NCBI GenBank assembly: GCA_965153455.1
Contig: OZ234494.1
Span: 21,514,001-21,578,000, forward strand
Source: Sphagnum compactum
Lineage: Eukaryota > Bryophyta > Sphagnopsida > Sphagnales
Reading direction: 5' to 3'
DNA length: 64,000 nt
Positions within the stretch are counted from its first letter, which is position 1, and each line of letters starts with the position of its first letter. Below the pieces are notes generated by a model that did not search any database, was not told the origin of the DNA, and saw only the letters and a list, made by a program, of their open reading frames with translations. Shown here piece by piece: positions 45,001 through 55,859 of this stretch. The translations under genes and the position numbers were made by a program.

Positions 45001-46289
45001 CATGTAATTTCCACCACCCACATGGGTTTTTATTGGCAGAATGTTGAACACCGCCTACAAACTTCCTGGGTGTCAATGTGCTGCCCTGGGTGGATGGTGG
45101 GATGCCAATTTAGTACAGAGGTTTCAAAAAAATTAGGATGCTAGTGGATGGATCCAAGCCACCAGTAGTCATTTAGCCCTCCTCCTGCAAGGTAGTGGGT
45201 TCAAATTTCAATTCTCCATAGGATCAGGAGTGTATGCAGCATAAACTACTTTTGTTCTGCTAAGCAGAACCATGTGAGTGCCTGCAGAGCACCACACTGA
45301 TAGCCACAAAGCTCAAGTTCATGGGGGGGGTTTTACCATCCCCTGTTTTGTCACATCTCCAAATTGAGAACAAAAAAAAGGTCTCATGTTCACTGTTCGG
45401 TCCCATTGGGTGCGGAGACCCTGTGCAAACACTATGACCACAAAAACTAATGAAGGCAAACAATAGTGGGTGCCAAGGAAACAAAAATTTGAAAACTCTG
45501 GTTCGCAAAAGAAAAGTGTCACCATCAGAATTTACTATCATGGGTGGAACTCCAGAGAAGAATTTAAGCAAAGGCCAAAGAGAGGAGATTACTAACATGC
45601 AGCCCACTCTCTTCGTTCTTCCTCCCTCCTGGTTGAGCAAAATACAGAACAAGTCCAAGAATAACAACCAAGTGCACACAGGCACATCTTGTCAAAATCA
45701 TCAGAGCAATGCCATCCACCTCCTAAACTTTACAGAGCACCAAACCAAACCACATGGTCCAGTGCCAAACCCACAAATGCCTGAAATCGTTGAAAACACA
45801 GTTTGCGATGTAAGATCAAATCCAAAATAGCACATAACAATTCGCAACCATGGTGAACAGAAGACAATGTTCACAATAAAAACTTCGCATCCAAAAGTGT
45901 TTTACATATTTGGTGCAGCAGATTGGAAAGAAGAATCTCAAAACCAATAGCCAGCTGTTCTTACAAGGAAGCCAGAAACTATATCTCCGCACCTGACAGA
46001 AGACATAGATCTAAGTAACACTGGCAGCAGCAGCAGAGGCTCTGCTGCAGAAAACAACGAAGTTGATGATAAACTCTCAAACCCTCAAATCACCACCTTC
46101 GATTCATGACCTTGAAGTAATGTCTGATAAGAAGATGATGTTGATGATCAAACACTCAACTGTAACAAACAAAATACAAAACAAAATGTCACTGCTCATT
46201 TGAGCAACAACACACTGACAGTCCACATTGCAGTCAAAAACACAAAACAAAAACTACCCTAGAAGCTTACCAGATGCAGTTTGGAATTA
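42086..46289. other. long stretch without recognisable gene
   Basis: Two short plus-strand frames at 43992-44195 and 44246-44473 have coding-like composition (e.g. GGTITMDPRFIGKLLHKILE and HEIFDAGLLPSAWSSN) but no family I recognise, and could be remnants of an old gene. Near 43.4-43.9 kb, phrases like 'cacccataacc' and 'caagaaatgaggaagata' recur about every 170-190 bp, suggesting a diverged repeat. Confidence 0.4.
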
Positions 46290-46560
46290 CAAATTACATA
46301 CTGAAATTGACAAAAAGATTCTGCTATGATTGAATACTGGTTTTGGGAAATAGATTCTGCTGCTATTGCACATTTTGGGAAGCAGATTCTGCTATGATTG
46401 CACACCAATTTTGAGAAGCAGACAGATTCTGCTGCCAATTGCGCACTGATTTTGGAGAAACAGACAAAACCTGCTGCCAATTGCACACCAATCTTGGAGA
46501 AACAGACAGATTCTGCTGCCAATTGCTCATTGTGATTGGTCCAAACAGATTCTGCTGCGA
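46290..46560. repeat. ~42-bp tandem repeat downstream of the PDF1-like gene
   Basis: CTGCTGCCAATTGC starts at 46429, 46471 and 46513 (42-bp period), each followed by a variant of 'ttttggagaaacagacaga'. Degenerate versions with 'gattctgctatgattg' extend the array back to about 46317. It lies just after the minus-strand stop codon, so it would be in the 3' UTR. Confidence 0.8.
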
Positions 46561-46581
46561 TCTCCACAGCAGATTCTTCTT

Positions 46582-48508
46582 TTATGCATTGCAACCTTCA
46601 GTACCATAGGCAGTGTTTGCATTCTCGAACTGTTGAGCTTGCTGGACAGCACTAGTTCTTGAGGCCAAGGCACTGGTGACGAGCTCGATAACGGTAGCAT
46701 GGGAGTATTCATAGTGCGAAGGAGGAGTGATGTCATAAGCATTCAAGAGAGCTGCCACACCATGCCTCAGAAGCTGGCTGTAACCATCTGGCCGAGTGTC
46801 ATACAATGCTTGCAAAAGTGTGGTCGTTCCATACACGATACGCACTTTGGCTCCAGGAAATGCATCTGTGACCTTTGAGTAGATGGTGAAGAACCTTGGC
46901 CATCTGCTTGTGTGCGAGCTCCAGTAACTGCAAAACAAACCCAAAAACATAACAAACAAGATAGTTGCTGATCGGATCATCGTCCAGCTGCAGACAGAGC
47001 TTCTGGTTTCAAAAAGAAAACAGCAGCAGATCTTCATTTCTGCATCAAGCTAGAGAACAGCTTTAAAGCTTTACAGTGCAAAGCTACAACTTCAGCTTTC
47101 TCAGATTTACAAGGTGCAAGCTACAACTAGGAGAGAATGGGTTTTGCACAGTGCATCTTTTCTTTTACCTGCTGGAGCATCCGCTGCTGCCGGCAGTAGT
47201 GGAAGATGAGGTAAACTGGGAAGCATCAGCAGCAGCAAGCGTCGTGGTGTCGGCCTGGACTGTGTCGTAATTGAACTTCGGGAATGAAGATGTCGTCGTC
47301 TCCTCATCGGGAAGCTGCTGCGTGGAGCTGTACTTGTTGCCTACATTGTTAAACCTGTACGCGGAGCTGTCTTCGCCGAACACTTTGTCGGAAGTTCTCA
47401 ACTGGGAACCTGCAGTTTGGTGTCGCGCATTGGTCAAGTCGAAAGAAGATGGATACCTACCACTCGGGTCGGAACCTCTGTGAGTCGACGAAGAGCTCGC
47501 GGAAGACTCGGTACTGAACTGAGAACCAGTGTGTTGACTACTAGAATGGGAAGCTTGGTTATAGCGTGCATTTGTGAGATCGAAAGAAGAGAAGGACCTG
47601 CCGCTCGCATCTGAGCCTCTGTAGCTTGATGTAGTCGACGTGCTTGTGGTGGTGAGGTCCTTGTTGCTGAACCGCTGCTGCTGTGTCTGCAGTGTACTCT
47701 GAGACTGAGCTTGGTGCCGACGCGCATTCGTCAGATCGAAAGAAGACGGATATCTTCCGTATGGATCAGAGCCTCTGTATCCGGTCGCTGATGTAGCGAA
47801 GCTCGTGTCCCTCCCTGAGCCTTGAGTCGAAGTTCCTCGAGCTTCAGCTTGGAGTCGTGCATTGGTGACGTCGAAAGACGAATCAAACCTCCCGCTCACG
47901 TCAGAGCCTCTGTAGACGGAGGAGCCAGGAGTAGTAGTAGTAGTTGTTGTTGTAGAATCAGCTGGAGCCGTCTTCTCCAGCTGGTCGAATAAGCTCTGAT
48001 GTTGCTGCGAGAACACTGCAGTCGACTCCCTGAATTCGAAATTGGGATAGTTGTTCGGCTTGTTCTCAGGGACTCTCTGGAAAGAAGTCGTGGCAGCATC
48101 GCTCGGAAAGCCTTTCACATCCTCAGTCCTGAACTCAAAGTTGGGGTAGTTGTTGGGCTTCTGCACCTCCTCTGCACTATCAGCTTTGCTGCTGTCTACT
48201 ACACTCTCCTGCTTTTCCTTCTTGCTCCCTCCAGGAGTCGACTTCGTGAAAGCAAAGTTGGGGTAGTTGTTAGGTTTCAGCTTGGAAAACTCGGTCGCAG
48301 TCTTCGCCTCTAGGACGGTTTCTTCCACACTACTGCTCTTGCTTCCTGTAGTCGTCGTCGTCGTCGTCGTACTCGACTGCTGCTCCTGCTGCTCCTGCGC
48401 GAACTCGAAGTTGGGATAGTTCTCCGCAACAGCAACTATTGCACACAACAAAAAGCTGAACAGCAATAATCCCAACACCCAACTCACCACCCCCTTGGTC
48501 TTCTTCAT
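46582..48508 (-). CDS. Secreted repeat protein with PDF1-like C-terminal domain
   Basis: Two exons, 48508-47169 and 46927-46582, joined across a 241-bp GT-AG intron (561 residues). Residues 1-28 form a signal peptide (MKKTKG, then a long Leu/Val stretch, AVA cleavage). Four NYPNFEF-type motifs follow near residues 30, 81, 120 and 153. Next come four ~20-residue repeats of the form [YH]RGSD-x-x-GR-x-x-SSFD-[LV]-TNAR, separated by Ser/Thr/Gln-rich linkers. The last ~115 residues resemble the C-terminal domain of protodermal factor 1 (PDF1): SYWSSHTSRWP at the splice junction, LLQALYDTRPDGYSQLLRHG, LLNAY, and SALASRTSAVQQAQQFENAN. PDF1 is an epidermis (L1-layer) extracellular protein, so a cell-wall or epidermal role is plausible. 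The repeats are not part of PDF1 as I know it. TTGTGCAG two bases before the ATG looks like an acceptor of a 5'-UTR intron. Gene model strong; role inferred. Confidence 0.85.
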
Positions 48509-49200
48509 AGCTGCACAAACAAACAACTACAACTATATAACAAAAGCAGCAGCAACAGCACAAAAGGGAGTAAGCTCCAAAGTGCAGCACAAACTCACAA
48601 ACCACTTAGAACAACACAAACTAGAAAGCTCCAAAAACAGCACCACAGCACTCTACAGTGCACCAGATGTGCAGAGTCCACCAAACTCGGCAATGCAGCA
48701 GCTACTCATCAAAGCTAAAAAAGGAAAGCTCATCCACAACGCACTAGAGCTCTCTCTCTCTATCTCTCTCTACTCTCCACCAATGCTCAATACTCCAAGC
48801 TCAGATTTCACCCTAAAATCCTTCTGCAAGAAAACTGGAAGCTGCAAGATTCTGAAATCCACCACAAAGAAATCCAAATTATCTCTTTCTATCTAACCAG
48901 TAGATATGATTCTACCTGGGAGTCAACACAAATTTCCTTGCAAGGATGAAGAAGAAGAAGAAGAAAATAGCAGCTGATAGACTAATGATGAGATAAGAAT
49001 GGAAAATGTCCGAGAGAAGAGGCGGAGGAGGAGGAGGAGAAAGATGACTTGCACTTGCCAGCAGAAATTTTGTTTAATGGGTGCCAGAAGAATTGGCGGA
49101 AGAATTGGGCGGGTGCGAAGGGAAGGGAAGGGAAGGGAGTGGGGGGAGAGCATTAATGACGACAAACCGAGTGACGACAACTCTCATAACTGAGCTGCCA
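48509..49200 (-). promoter_or_regulatory. upstream/5'-UTR region of the PDF1-like gene
   Basis: A CT-rich tract at 48749-48778 reads as (GA)n on the gene strand and is typical of plant leaders. GAA/GGA-rich patches lie near 48945-48965 and 49020-49045. I looked for an L1 box (TAAATGYA), expected in angiosperm PDF1 promoters, and did not find an exact one. Confidence 0.35.
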
Positions 49201-50164
49201 CCATCTCCTCCTGCTTCATCGTCATCTTCTCCACCTATCTAGGGTTTAGTGCTAAGGTTTATGTTTGTCATGTTTTGTGTGCACAATTTTTTTTTCCTTT
49301 TCTTTTTGGTGACATCGTTTCAAGGTTAGGCTAGTTTGGTGTTCATTGGCAACTTGATCATAATGGGGAGCGTAATGAGCCATAGCGCCACCAGTGTACT
49401 CCTGGTTGTGTTTATTGGGTGTATGAAGTTCGCATGAAATGGCTTGCAGTGGATGTATGTAAATCAATCGCATTGGACAGTGACATGTTTCAATCAGGCT
49501 CTACATTTCCTTTATCCCTTTCATTTCATCGTGTTTGTTGTGTGTCTATGTTGCATTGGGGTTGCACGAACATTGTAAGGTTTGTTAGTAACATGGTTCT
49601 TCCTCTTTAGGTGTCGAAACATTTTAAGTTCAAGTTAATTTTTAGTGTTGAACCGAATCCCAATATTGAATCATTGCACCATGTTCGATCTAGCTCTTGG
49701 CAAGAAGGTTTTAATAGCACTCCAACTCCTTGTTTCAAATAGTAATCTTGAAAGTAAGGGAGTTGGAAAAGAACGCATAGAATGTTTTGAATTGCTTAAA
49801 TTACATGTTGAAAAAAACTCAAGAAATCTTATGAAAAATTTCATGTTCTTAAATATATGTGGGCTTATTGTTTTCCATGGGCAAAACTGGTTGTTCATTA
49901 CTAGATTTCCTAATTTTTTTTATTAGAAATTTTGGTTAAAAAAGATCAATTTTGGATAGGCATAAAAAAAACCTCTTAGTCATTTTGGACAAGTCGTTTT
50001 GGACCTATCCATTGTGATTGGGCTGTGTACTTTCTGACTAAGCCTAGGTTGGCATTGTTAACTAATACTTTTAACTATCATTTTGAGTAGTATTTTTGAT
50101 TGGTCAATACAATAGTCAAATGATTTTTTGACTCGACAAACACCATTTTGATTAGACAAATGTC
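49201..50164. other. gene-free stretch
   Basis: No credible coding frame. Near 49.98-50.16 kb phrases such as 'cattttggacaa' and 'gtcaaatgatt' recall the dispersed repeats at 30.4-31.6 kb. Confidence 0.4.
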
Positions 50165-50312
50165 ATGTGACATTTAAATAGTGGCCACCCAAGTTAAACC
50201 ACGTGACATCTAAACATTGGCCACATAGGTTATCCACACGACATTTAAACATTGGCCACTAGGTTATGCCACATGGCATTTAAATATTGGCCACTAGGCT
50301 ATGCCACGTGAA
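50165..50312. repeat. 35-bp tandem repeat, four units
   Basis: GGCCAC recurs at 50183, 50219, 50254 and 50289, in units reading 'catttaaa(c/t)attggccac(t/a)aggttatgccac'. Related single phrases occur at 29.8 and 31.75 kb. Confidence 0.85.
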
Positions 50313-50792
50313 TAGATACTAAGTAACCTAGGTTAAGCCTAAATTTAGATACCTATTCTTAAGGTCCCTATGTTTAGGAACCTACAACCTAAGCTCTTAG
50401 GCATAGGAGTCTATAACTAATGATTAGGCATAAAAGCTTGAAGTAAGCTAGAGCAACCTAAGCTATGACCTTTACTAGGTTTAAATGTACATCAGTTAGA
50501 TGACCCTAAACCTACACCACCTAGATGACCTAAATAAGAATTTCCAATTTCATTTTGAATTCGTCTTTAAAGTTTAACCTTTTCAATTGGTTCATCCCAA
50601 ATGGCCTTCCTTTTAAAAATATTTCTTATGTCTCGGATGCTTATGGTACATCTATTTATATTGTTCATCATTTGGAAAGGTTGACAAATAATATGGGACA
50701 AATTTTTGGGAGGGAGAAATATTTCATGTCCACACAACATTACAACCTTTCAATTCACACAACATTATTCCTAAATAATTATGTAAGATAGA

Positions 50793-50824
<32 letters not shown>

Positions 50825-51200
50825 AGGTAAGTAAATATGTATGTTAATTAAGTTAAAATAAAATTAATAAAAATTAATTTCTAGTTATTTAATTATAATT
50901 AATAACTACAACCATATTACAAATATTTGAAGTATATAAAATATCAAAATAGTTATAATGTACTATATTGTTGATTGATAATTACAACTAAATTATAACT
51001 AATCTTTACAAATTTGACATAATTCATTATATATTATCAACAATGTATTTGTAATCATTAAATATTTAATTACTTAATTACACATTCATTAGTGTATTTT
51101 AGGTAAATAACTAATTAACCAACTAGTAATTTATCATAGGTATATAAATGGCTTACCTTAGCTTATATAATTAGGTTACCTATAGATTAAAGTATAGGTA
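50313..51200. other. gene-free AT-rich spacer with (AAAT)n
   Basis: An (AAAT)8 microsatellite lies at about 50793-50825. The rest is very AT-rich with no coding frame. Confidence 0.5.
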
Positions 51201-52420
51201 AATAGGTGGATAATTTAACCTAGGAAAATTTGATTATGAAAAATTTAATGATTATTAAACCAATAATGGCTACCAACAAAAAATTAAAAATAATTATGAA
51301 AAAAAACCATGACTAAACTAATTATGGTTCAATTAACCATATTTAAATAAATAATGGTTAAATATATAATGACTAAACTAATTAATGAATAAAGTTAATA
51401 TGGTTAAACCAACTAATGAATAAATATTTTATCATTCAACAAAATATGCATAAATTAATTATGGTTAAAATAAACATGAATGAAATAATTATGGCTAAAA
51501 TCAAAATGGTTAAAATAATTATCGAAAAATTAACCATGGCTAAACTATAAATGCTTAAACTAACCATGAATGAAGAAATTTGATTAAACTAACCACTAAT
51601 AAAGTTAATATGGCTAAATTAATTAATGAATAAAATTTTATGGTTAAAAAAATTATGAAAAATAATTATGGCTAAAATAAATATGAATGAAGTAATTATG
51701 GCTAAAATTTTTAAAAACTAAAAATTATGGCATAATTAACAATGGCTCAAATAGAAATGGTTAAACTAACCATGAATAAATAAATTTGGTTAAACTAACC
51801 ACTATTAAAATTAATATGGCTAAATTAACTAATGAATAAATGTTTTATGGCAAAACCAATTATGCAAAACTTAATTATGGAAAAATAAACATGAATGAAA
51901 TAATAATGGTTAAAATAGAAATGGTTAAAATAATTATGGCAAAATTAACAATGGCTAAACTATAAATGGTTAAACTAAGGATGAGTAAGTAAATATTTTA
52001 TGGCGAAACCAATTATGCAAAAAACATTATGGCCGAAATCAAAATGGTTAAAATAATTATGGCAAAATTAACCATGACTAAATTAAAAATCGTTAAACTA
52101 ACCATGAGTAAATAAATTTGGCTAAATTAACCACTAATAAAGTTAAGATGACTGAACTAACTAATGAATAAATATTTTATGGCAAAATCAATCATGCAAA
52201 AATAATTATGGCTAAAATAAACATGAATGAAATAATTATGCTTAAAATCAAAATGGTTAAAATAATTATTAACCATGATTAAAATGGATTAGGCTAAAAT
52301 AAATATGAATTAATTAATTATGGATAAAATAAAAATGTTAAAAATAATTATGGCAAAAACAACCATGGCTAAATTAATGATAATTTTAAATTAATTACAG
52401 GTTTATTAATTATGAGTGTT
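51201..52420. repeat. nested AT-rich satellite, ~14-bp units in ~208-bp higher-order repeat
   Basis: Short units of the form AATTATGG(C/T)TAAAAT(A/C)AA repeat with drift. On top of this, longer landmarks recur: 'atgaatgaa(a/g)taat' at about 51475, 51683, 51891 and 52223 (spacing 208, 208, 332), and 'taaactaaccact(a)ataaa' with matching spacing. Two levels of periodicity are thus visible. No gene is present. Confidence 0.75.
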
Positions 52421-52456
52421 AAAATATTTTTTTTTCAAAATTAATTGTTGTTAAAT

Positions 52457-53035
52457 TTATTTCACAAAACGTACATGGTCTCTCCAATCAGCCCCATATA
52501 GGGTAATATAGTGACGAACATCACTTACACGGTCGTCATAAATCCCTTTCTTTGACAAATATCCACAAGCATTAACTCTCATCAACATCAACCCTGGAAT
52601 AATACGATCTTTAACTGTACTAAACAAAAACCATTGGGCATGCTCTAAAAAATCTTGAATAAATGGCCGATCCTGAGGTAAAACTAACTCCTAACTATCA
52701 TATCCAAACTCCGATAGTTTCCTATGCACTAACTGCTGTGTTGAAGCTTCAGTTACAACTTAAGATCAATCACGTGGTTGCTGGAATTAACGCCCCATGA
52801 ATCTGCCAATTCACCCAATAGCCTGGCAAGCAAAAGTGTAAGCATTCCGTACTCGAATAGATGGTGCATATTCATCTTTTTCATGAATCGTTGTTGCAGA
52901 ATGATGATATGTAGAAATGACACCAATATAAAAACTTATTTAGGGCACATGACCTTTTATCAAAAGGCCCACCCAATGTGTTTTTGAGGCCTCAAACCCA
53001 AAATAAATCCAATTCACTACAAAGTCGACGTCCAT
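52457..53035 (-). pseudogene. ghost ORF with six C-to-T-type stops, transposon-like
   Basis: On the minus strand one frame runs 193 codons from an ATG (53035) to a final TAA (52457), with six in-frame stops: 52942-52940 TAA, 52813-52811 TGA, 52789-52787 TAA, 52768-52766 TGA, 52762-52760 TAA and 52693-52691 TAG. Every one is a single C-to-T change from Gln (CAA/CAG) or Arg (CGA). The text between them is protein-like (NWIYFGFEASKTHW, YHHSATTIHEKDEYAPSIRV, PFIQDFLEHAQWF, RHYITLYGADWRDHVRF). I do not recognise the family; the setting among repeats suggests a transposon protein. The pattern fits long-term deamination of methylated cytosine in a silenced element. Confidence 0.6.
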
Positions 53036-53530
53036 CAATCAACATCTTTGTATGGACAGTAATCTCAACCCTCATATGTGAAAGGCGACTACTCAACATA
53101 TCATCTGTCATCGCTCTCTAACACTCCATCAAACCCTACAATTGGCTCAATTTAGTACGCATTGTGCACATAGTCGTTGGCATATCATTTAACATCTGCC
53201 TTTCTATCACTGAAAGAATCTCATGACATAATACTTGATAAATCTTGACCTTAAATATATGTTGGTTAATAATTGGTCTAAAGTCCAAAGACCCATAGCC
53301 CTGCACATTGCACATTTCGTGCATAATACCCTCCCTAAACCTATGAGCCTCGCGTTACACTTCATTAAACTTGTAAAACTACAATCCAATCATAGGAAAC
53401 TTCACTCCATAATCAAACATATTTTTTAGAAGAACCCATTTTTGCATGATATCGTTATATGAAACGATCAATTTCGGGCTCTACATTTAGAATCCTAACT
53501 TCATTTCAAATAATGAGACACATAAATTAA
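53036..53530 (-). pseudogene. decayed coding sequence upstream of the ghost ORF
   Basis: Minus-strand frames here give protein-like runs such as GYGSLDFRPIINQHIFKVKI and RQMLNDMPTTMCTMRTKL, broken by TAG and TGA stops. Orientation and spacing fit an upstream part of the same element as 52457-53035. No family assigned. Confidence 0.4.
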
Positions 53531-54144
53531 TTAATAAGTTTTTCACAAATGTATAGTAATTAATCTAAAGTAGGCTAAATTTGGGGGGAAATTTTTAAGG
53601 TTTACACATATGTGAAGTAATACAATTGCATTCTATATCTTCTTCAAAAAGAGTGGAAAATTTTAAGTTGGAGAGATCACACAAAGGCAAAAGACATATC
53701 TTCTCTTTTGGTTTTGTATGAAATTTATTTGATTGTTTTTAAATATTAACGTATTTTACATTATATAATTTGTATAGTTTGTATAGTTTTTTGGGTTTAG
53801 GACATATATCACTAAGATTTTTTTTGTTAGGGTTTGTATAATTAAGGTTCTAGTAAAGATTATGGAAAAATATCATTTGGATTTTTAGGGTTATGCTTTA
53901 TTATTTGGTGTACAAGAATTTGGTTCACATATTTCAGAATTTAAGGTTTATACTCTAAATTTTGCTCATTGTATTGGTTTTTAATATTTTCACTTGTTTA
54001 AATCTATACCATAAATATGAATTTCCTTTGTTTTCTATGTTCCATAGTTGTTAGACTTTAATATTTTCTAACCCATTTTTGTACGAGTTATGGTTTTTTA
54101 GGGTTGCGTTTTCAATCGGGACTACAAACTTTGGTGGAACATTG
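53531..54144. other. AT-rich spacer inside the decayed block
   Basis: No coding frame is seen; T-rich. It separates the ghost ORF from the orphan frames above it. Confidence 0.4.
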
Positions 54145-54363
54145 TCATCTTTTATGACATACATTCGCACCTAAAGAATGCAGAGCATCCAACATGACTG
54201 AAATAAAAACATTAACTTGATTTTGTGATAATGTTAAACTATCAGGATTATGTGACTGTGGTCCGTACCTGCCTGAAGTATATTTAGAGGTCACAGTACT
54301 AAGCACGGTTTCTAGCTCCGCCAAAAGTTGACATTTTGAAGCGTGAAATGCTCGCTGGGTCAT
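54145..54363 (-). CDS. orphan 72-residue frame, coding-like
   Basis: ATG-started minus-strand frame with balanced amino-acid use (starts MTQRAFHASKCQLLAELE). Just upstream on the same strand, 54620-54465, another frame reads PLEGALRLTYRGGTIDVYDE then SSDEFFE, a TAG, and FIRNVVPGAKDRR before a good AG|GTAAGT donor. The two may be exons of one decayed gene. The family is unknown, and neither is certain to be expressed. Confidence 0.35.
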   Translation of the reverse strand: MTQRAFHASKCQLLAELETVLSTVTSKYTSGRYGPQSHNPDSLTLSQNQVNVFISVMLDALHSLGANVCHKR

Positions 54364-54564
54364 TTCATCACTATGGGTGCTGGTTCAGAACCTTCCTGCA
54401 ATCTTTTCTGCTACGAAACATGTCGCTAGTTTAGAACTTACCTGCGATCCTTTGCACCAGGAACCACGTTGCGAATAAACACCTATTCGAAGAATTCATC
54501 ACTGGATCCAGCTTCATCATAAACATCTATGGTGCCACCACGATAAGTTAAGCGCAAAGCACCT

Positions 54565-55530
54565 TCAAGCGGGCGGATTTTTCCTTTTCCCTCGCCTTCT
54601 GGTGCAATTTTTTCTTCTCATAGATTCATTCAAAGCTTCGTTGATTCGAGACAGATTAGTTTGTCGAGCCACATAATGGGTCAACGTCTGCTTCCGAAGG
54701 TACAACGCACAGCTCAGTTGTCGTCCTCGGTCTCGGACGGGCATGGTGCAATGTTGAAGCCACGTAGATCGGAACAGGATGATGGTCCCATGTCGGGGTT
54801 AAAAAAACATTCCGTGTGCAGGAAATGTAAATTCTCCTCCGGATTTCGCTTCTCCTGTTCAAGCTCCAAACAGGTTCACAATTGTGGTGTCAAGATGGAG
54901 TCCGGCAGATTTTTTTTTTTTTTTTTTTGCAAAAAGCTGGAAGTGTTCAGAATAGACACATGCGGCAAAGTACACTTACCTTCTAAAACCCAGGAAATCA
55001 CAGAATTGAACAGGTCCCTGTCCGTGTGCGGCGTCGAATGGTAGTTCTCCGTGACTGCCATCGCCGTGAAACAAGTCCTCCCGATTCGAGAAGTGCCGAA
55101 GGACAACTGTTCGGGGAAGAAGCCGTCCAACTCTCGGAGCCAGGACGTCAGCTGGGGACGCATATTCTTCTCCACGAACTCAGTGGCCCAAACATCTGCG
55201 GAGCGCTCCAATTCTTCTTGCGACCAAGTTTCCTTAATTTTAACATTTTTTGCAGGGTGCCGGTACCTGAAGAAAAGAAAACTAGGCATCATGAGAAAAG
55301 AGGTTATTTAAATTATAACATCCATACGCTGAGTTTGGGTAGGGGAAGGGTGCAGACCTATCCACGGTAAGATCGCCACGGCAAAATCTATGTCCGAACA
55401 ACGCCATTGTAGACTCTCGAGAACAGGACCGGGAGATGGTGCCGCCGTACCGGAACAAATATCCCAATGTCTGAACATGCTCCGACGCTTCCGTGGAGAC
55501 AACAAACCCGTGCAAAAGGATCGCCACCAT
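54565..55530 (-). pseudogene. 2-oxoglutarate/Fe(II) oxygenase-like gene with an internal stop
   Basis: Three minus-strand exons join in phase: 55530-55328, 55266-54980 (perfect AG|GTAAGT donor) and 54854-54565. The double-stranded beta-helix core is visible: FTAMAVTENYHSTPHTDRD holds the H-x-D iron ligands, followed by SVISWVLEG, GGEFTFPAHG, and PRHGTIILFRS then LQHCTM with the distal histidine and R-D-R for 2-oxoglutarate binding. Codon 182 of 260 is TAA (54801-54799), between GMFF and PRHGT, where AAA (Lys) would be one base away; the frame stays open and conserved for 77 more codons, ending in a basic tail (RRKNCTRRRGKRKNPP). Either it is a young pseudogene, the stop is a sequence error, or it is a variant allele. 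Substrate unknown. The start at MVAILLHGF is tentative. Decayed ORFs on both sides, same strand, suggest it travels with a transposon, as some 2OG oxygenases do in fungi and algae. Confidence 0.65.
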
Positions 55531-55859
55531 CTCCCCGTGGTGAATCAGCTTTCAATCTTCACGCAGCTCTCTAAAATCATGGAGATTGGGATACGTTCCC
55601 TTGTTTTGCCCTTCGTGGGAGGTTGCGTGCCCGAGCCCTATGATTTGCCGCACGGAGTCAGGGACACTGTGCCCTTCGTTGCGAAAATGCCGGATGATCC
55701 AGACACTCTCACCAAGACCCCAATATTTCGTAGAATGCAGTTTGATATTCCTTCAAGGAATCCACAAGATCTGGTGAGATGGATTACGATCCCGAGCGAG
55801 CGTCAAATCAAAAACACAATTATCGACTCAGCTTCTATAAGATTTCAGAAGTGCTAACC
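55531..55859. other. 5' side of the oxygenase-like gene
   Basis: Composition matches the oxygenase exons. A plus-strand frame runs across 55390-55857 but it is antisense to the oxygenase exon and has no family match. Likely leader or promoter of the minus-strand gene. Confidence 0.35.

Noticed and set aside
45190-45215. Possible Pol III B box (GGTTCAAATTTC)
   Set aside because: No convincing A box at suitable spacing and no tRNA-like fold.
45260-45830. Overlapping frames of 126-141 residues on both strands
   Set aside because: Composition is not distinctive, no domain is seen, and the minus-strand frame is hydrophobic by chance of T-rich sequence.
47271-48313. Plus-strand frames over the PDF1-like gene
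   Set aside because: Shadows of the repeat-rich minus-strand exon.
54661-55857. Plus-strand frames of 114-155 residues
   Set aside because: They are antisense to the oxygenase-like exons, which have conserved motifs and proper splice sites.
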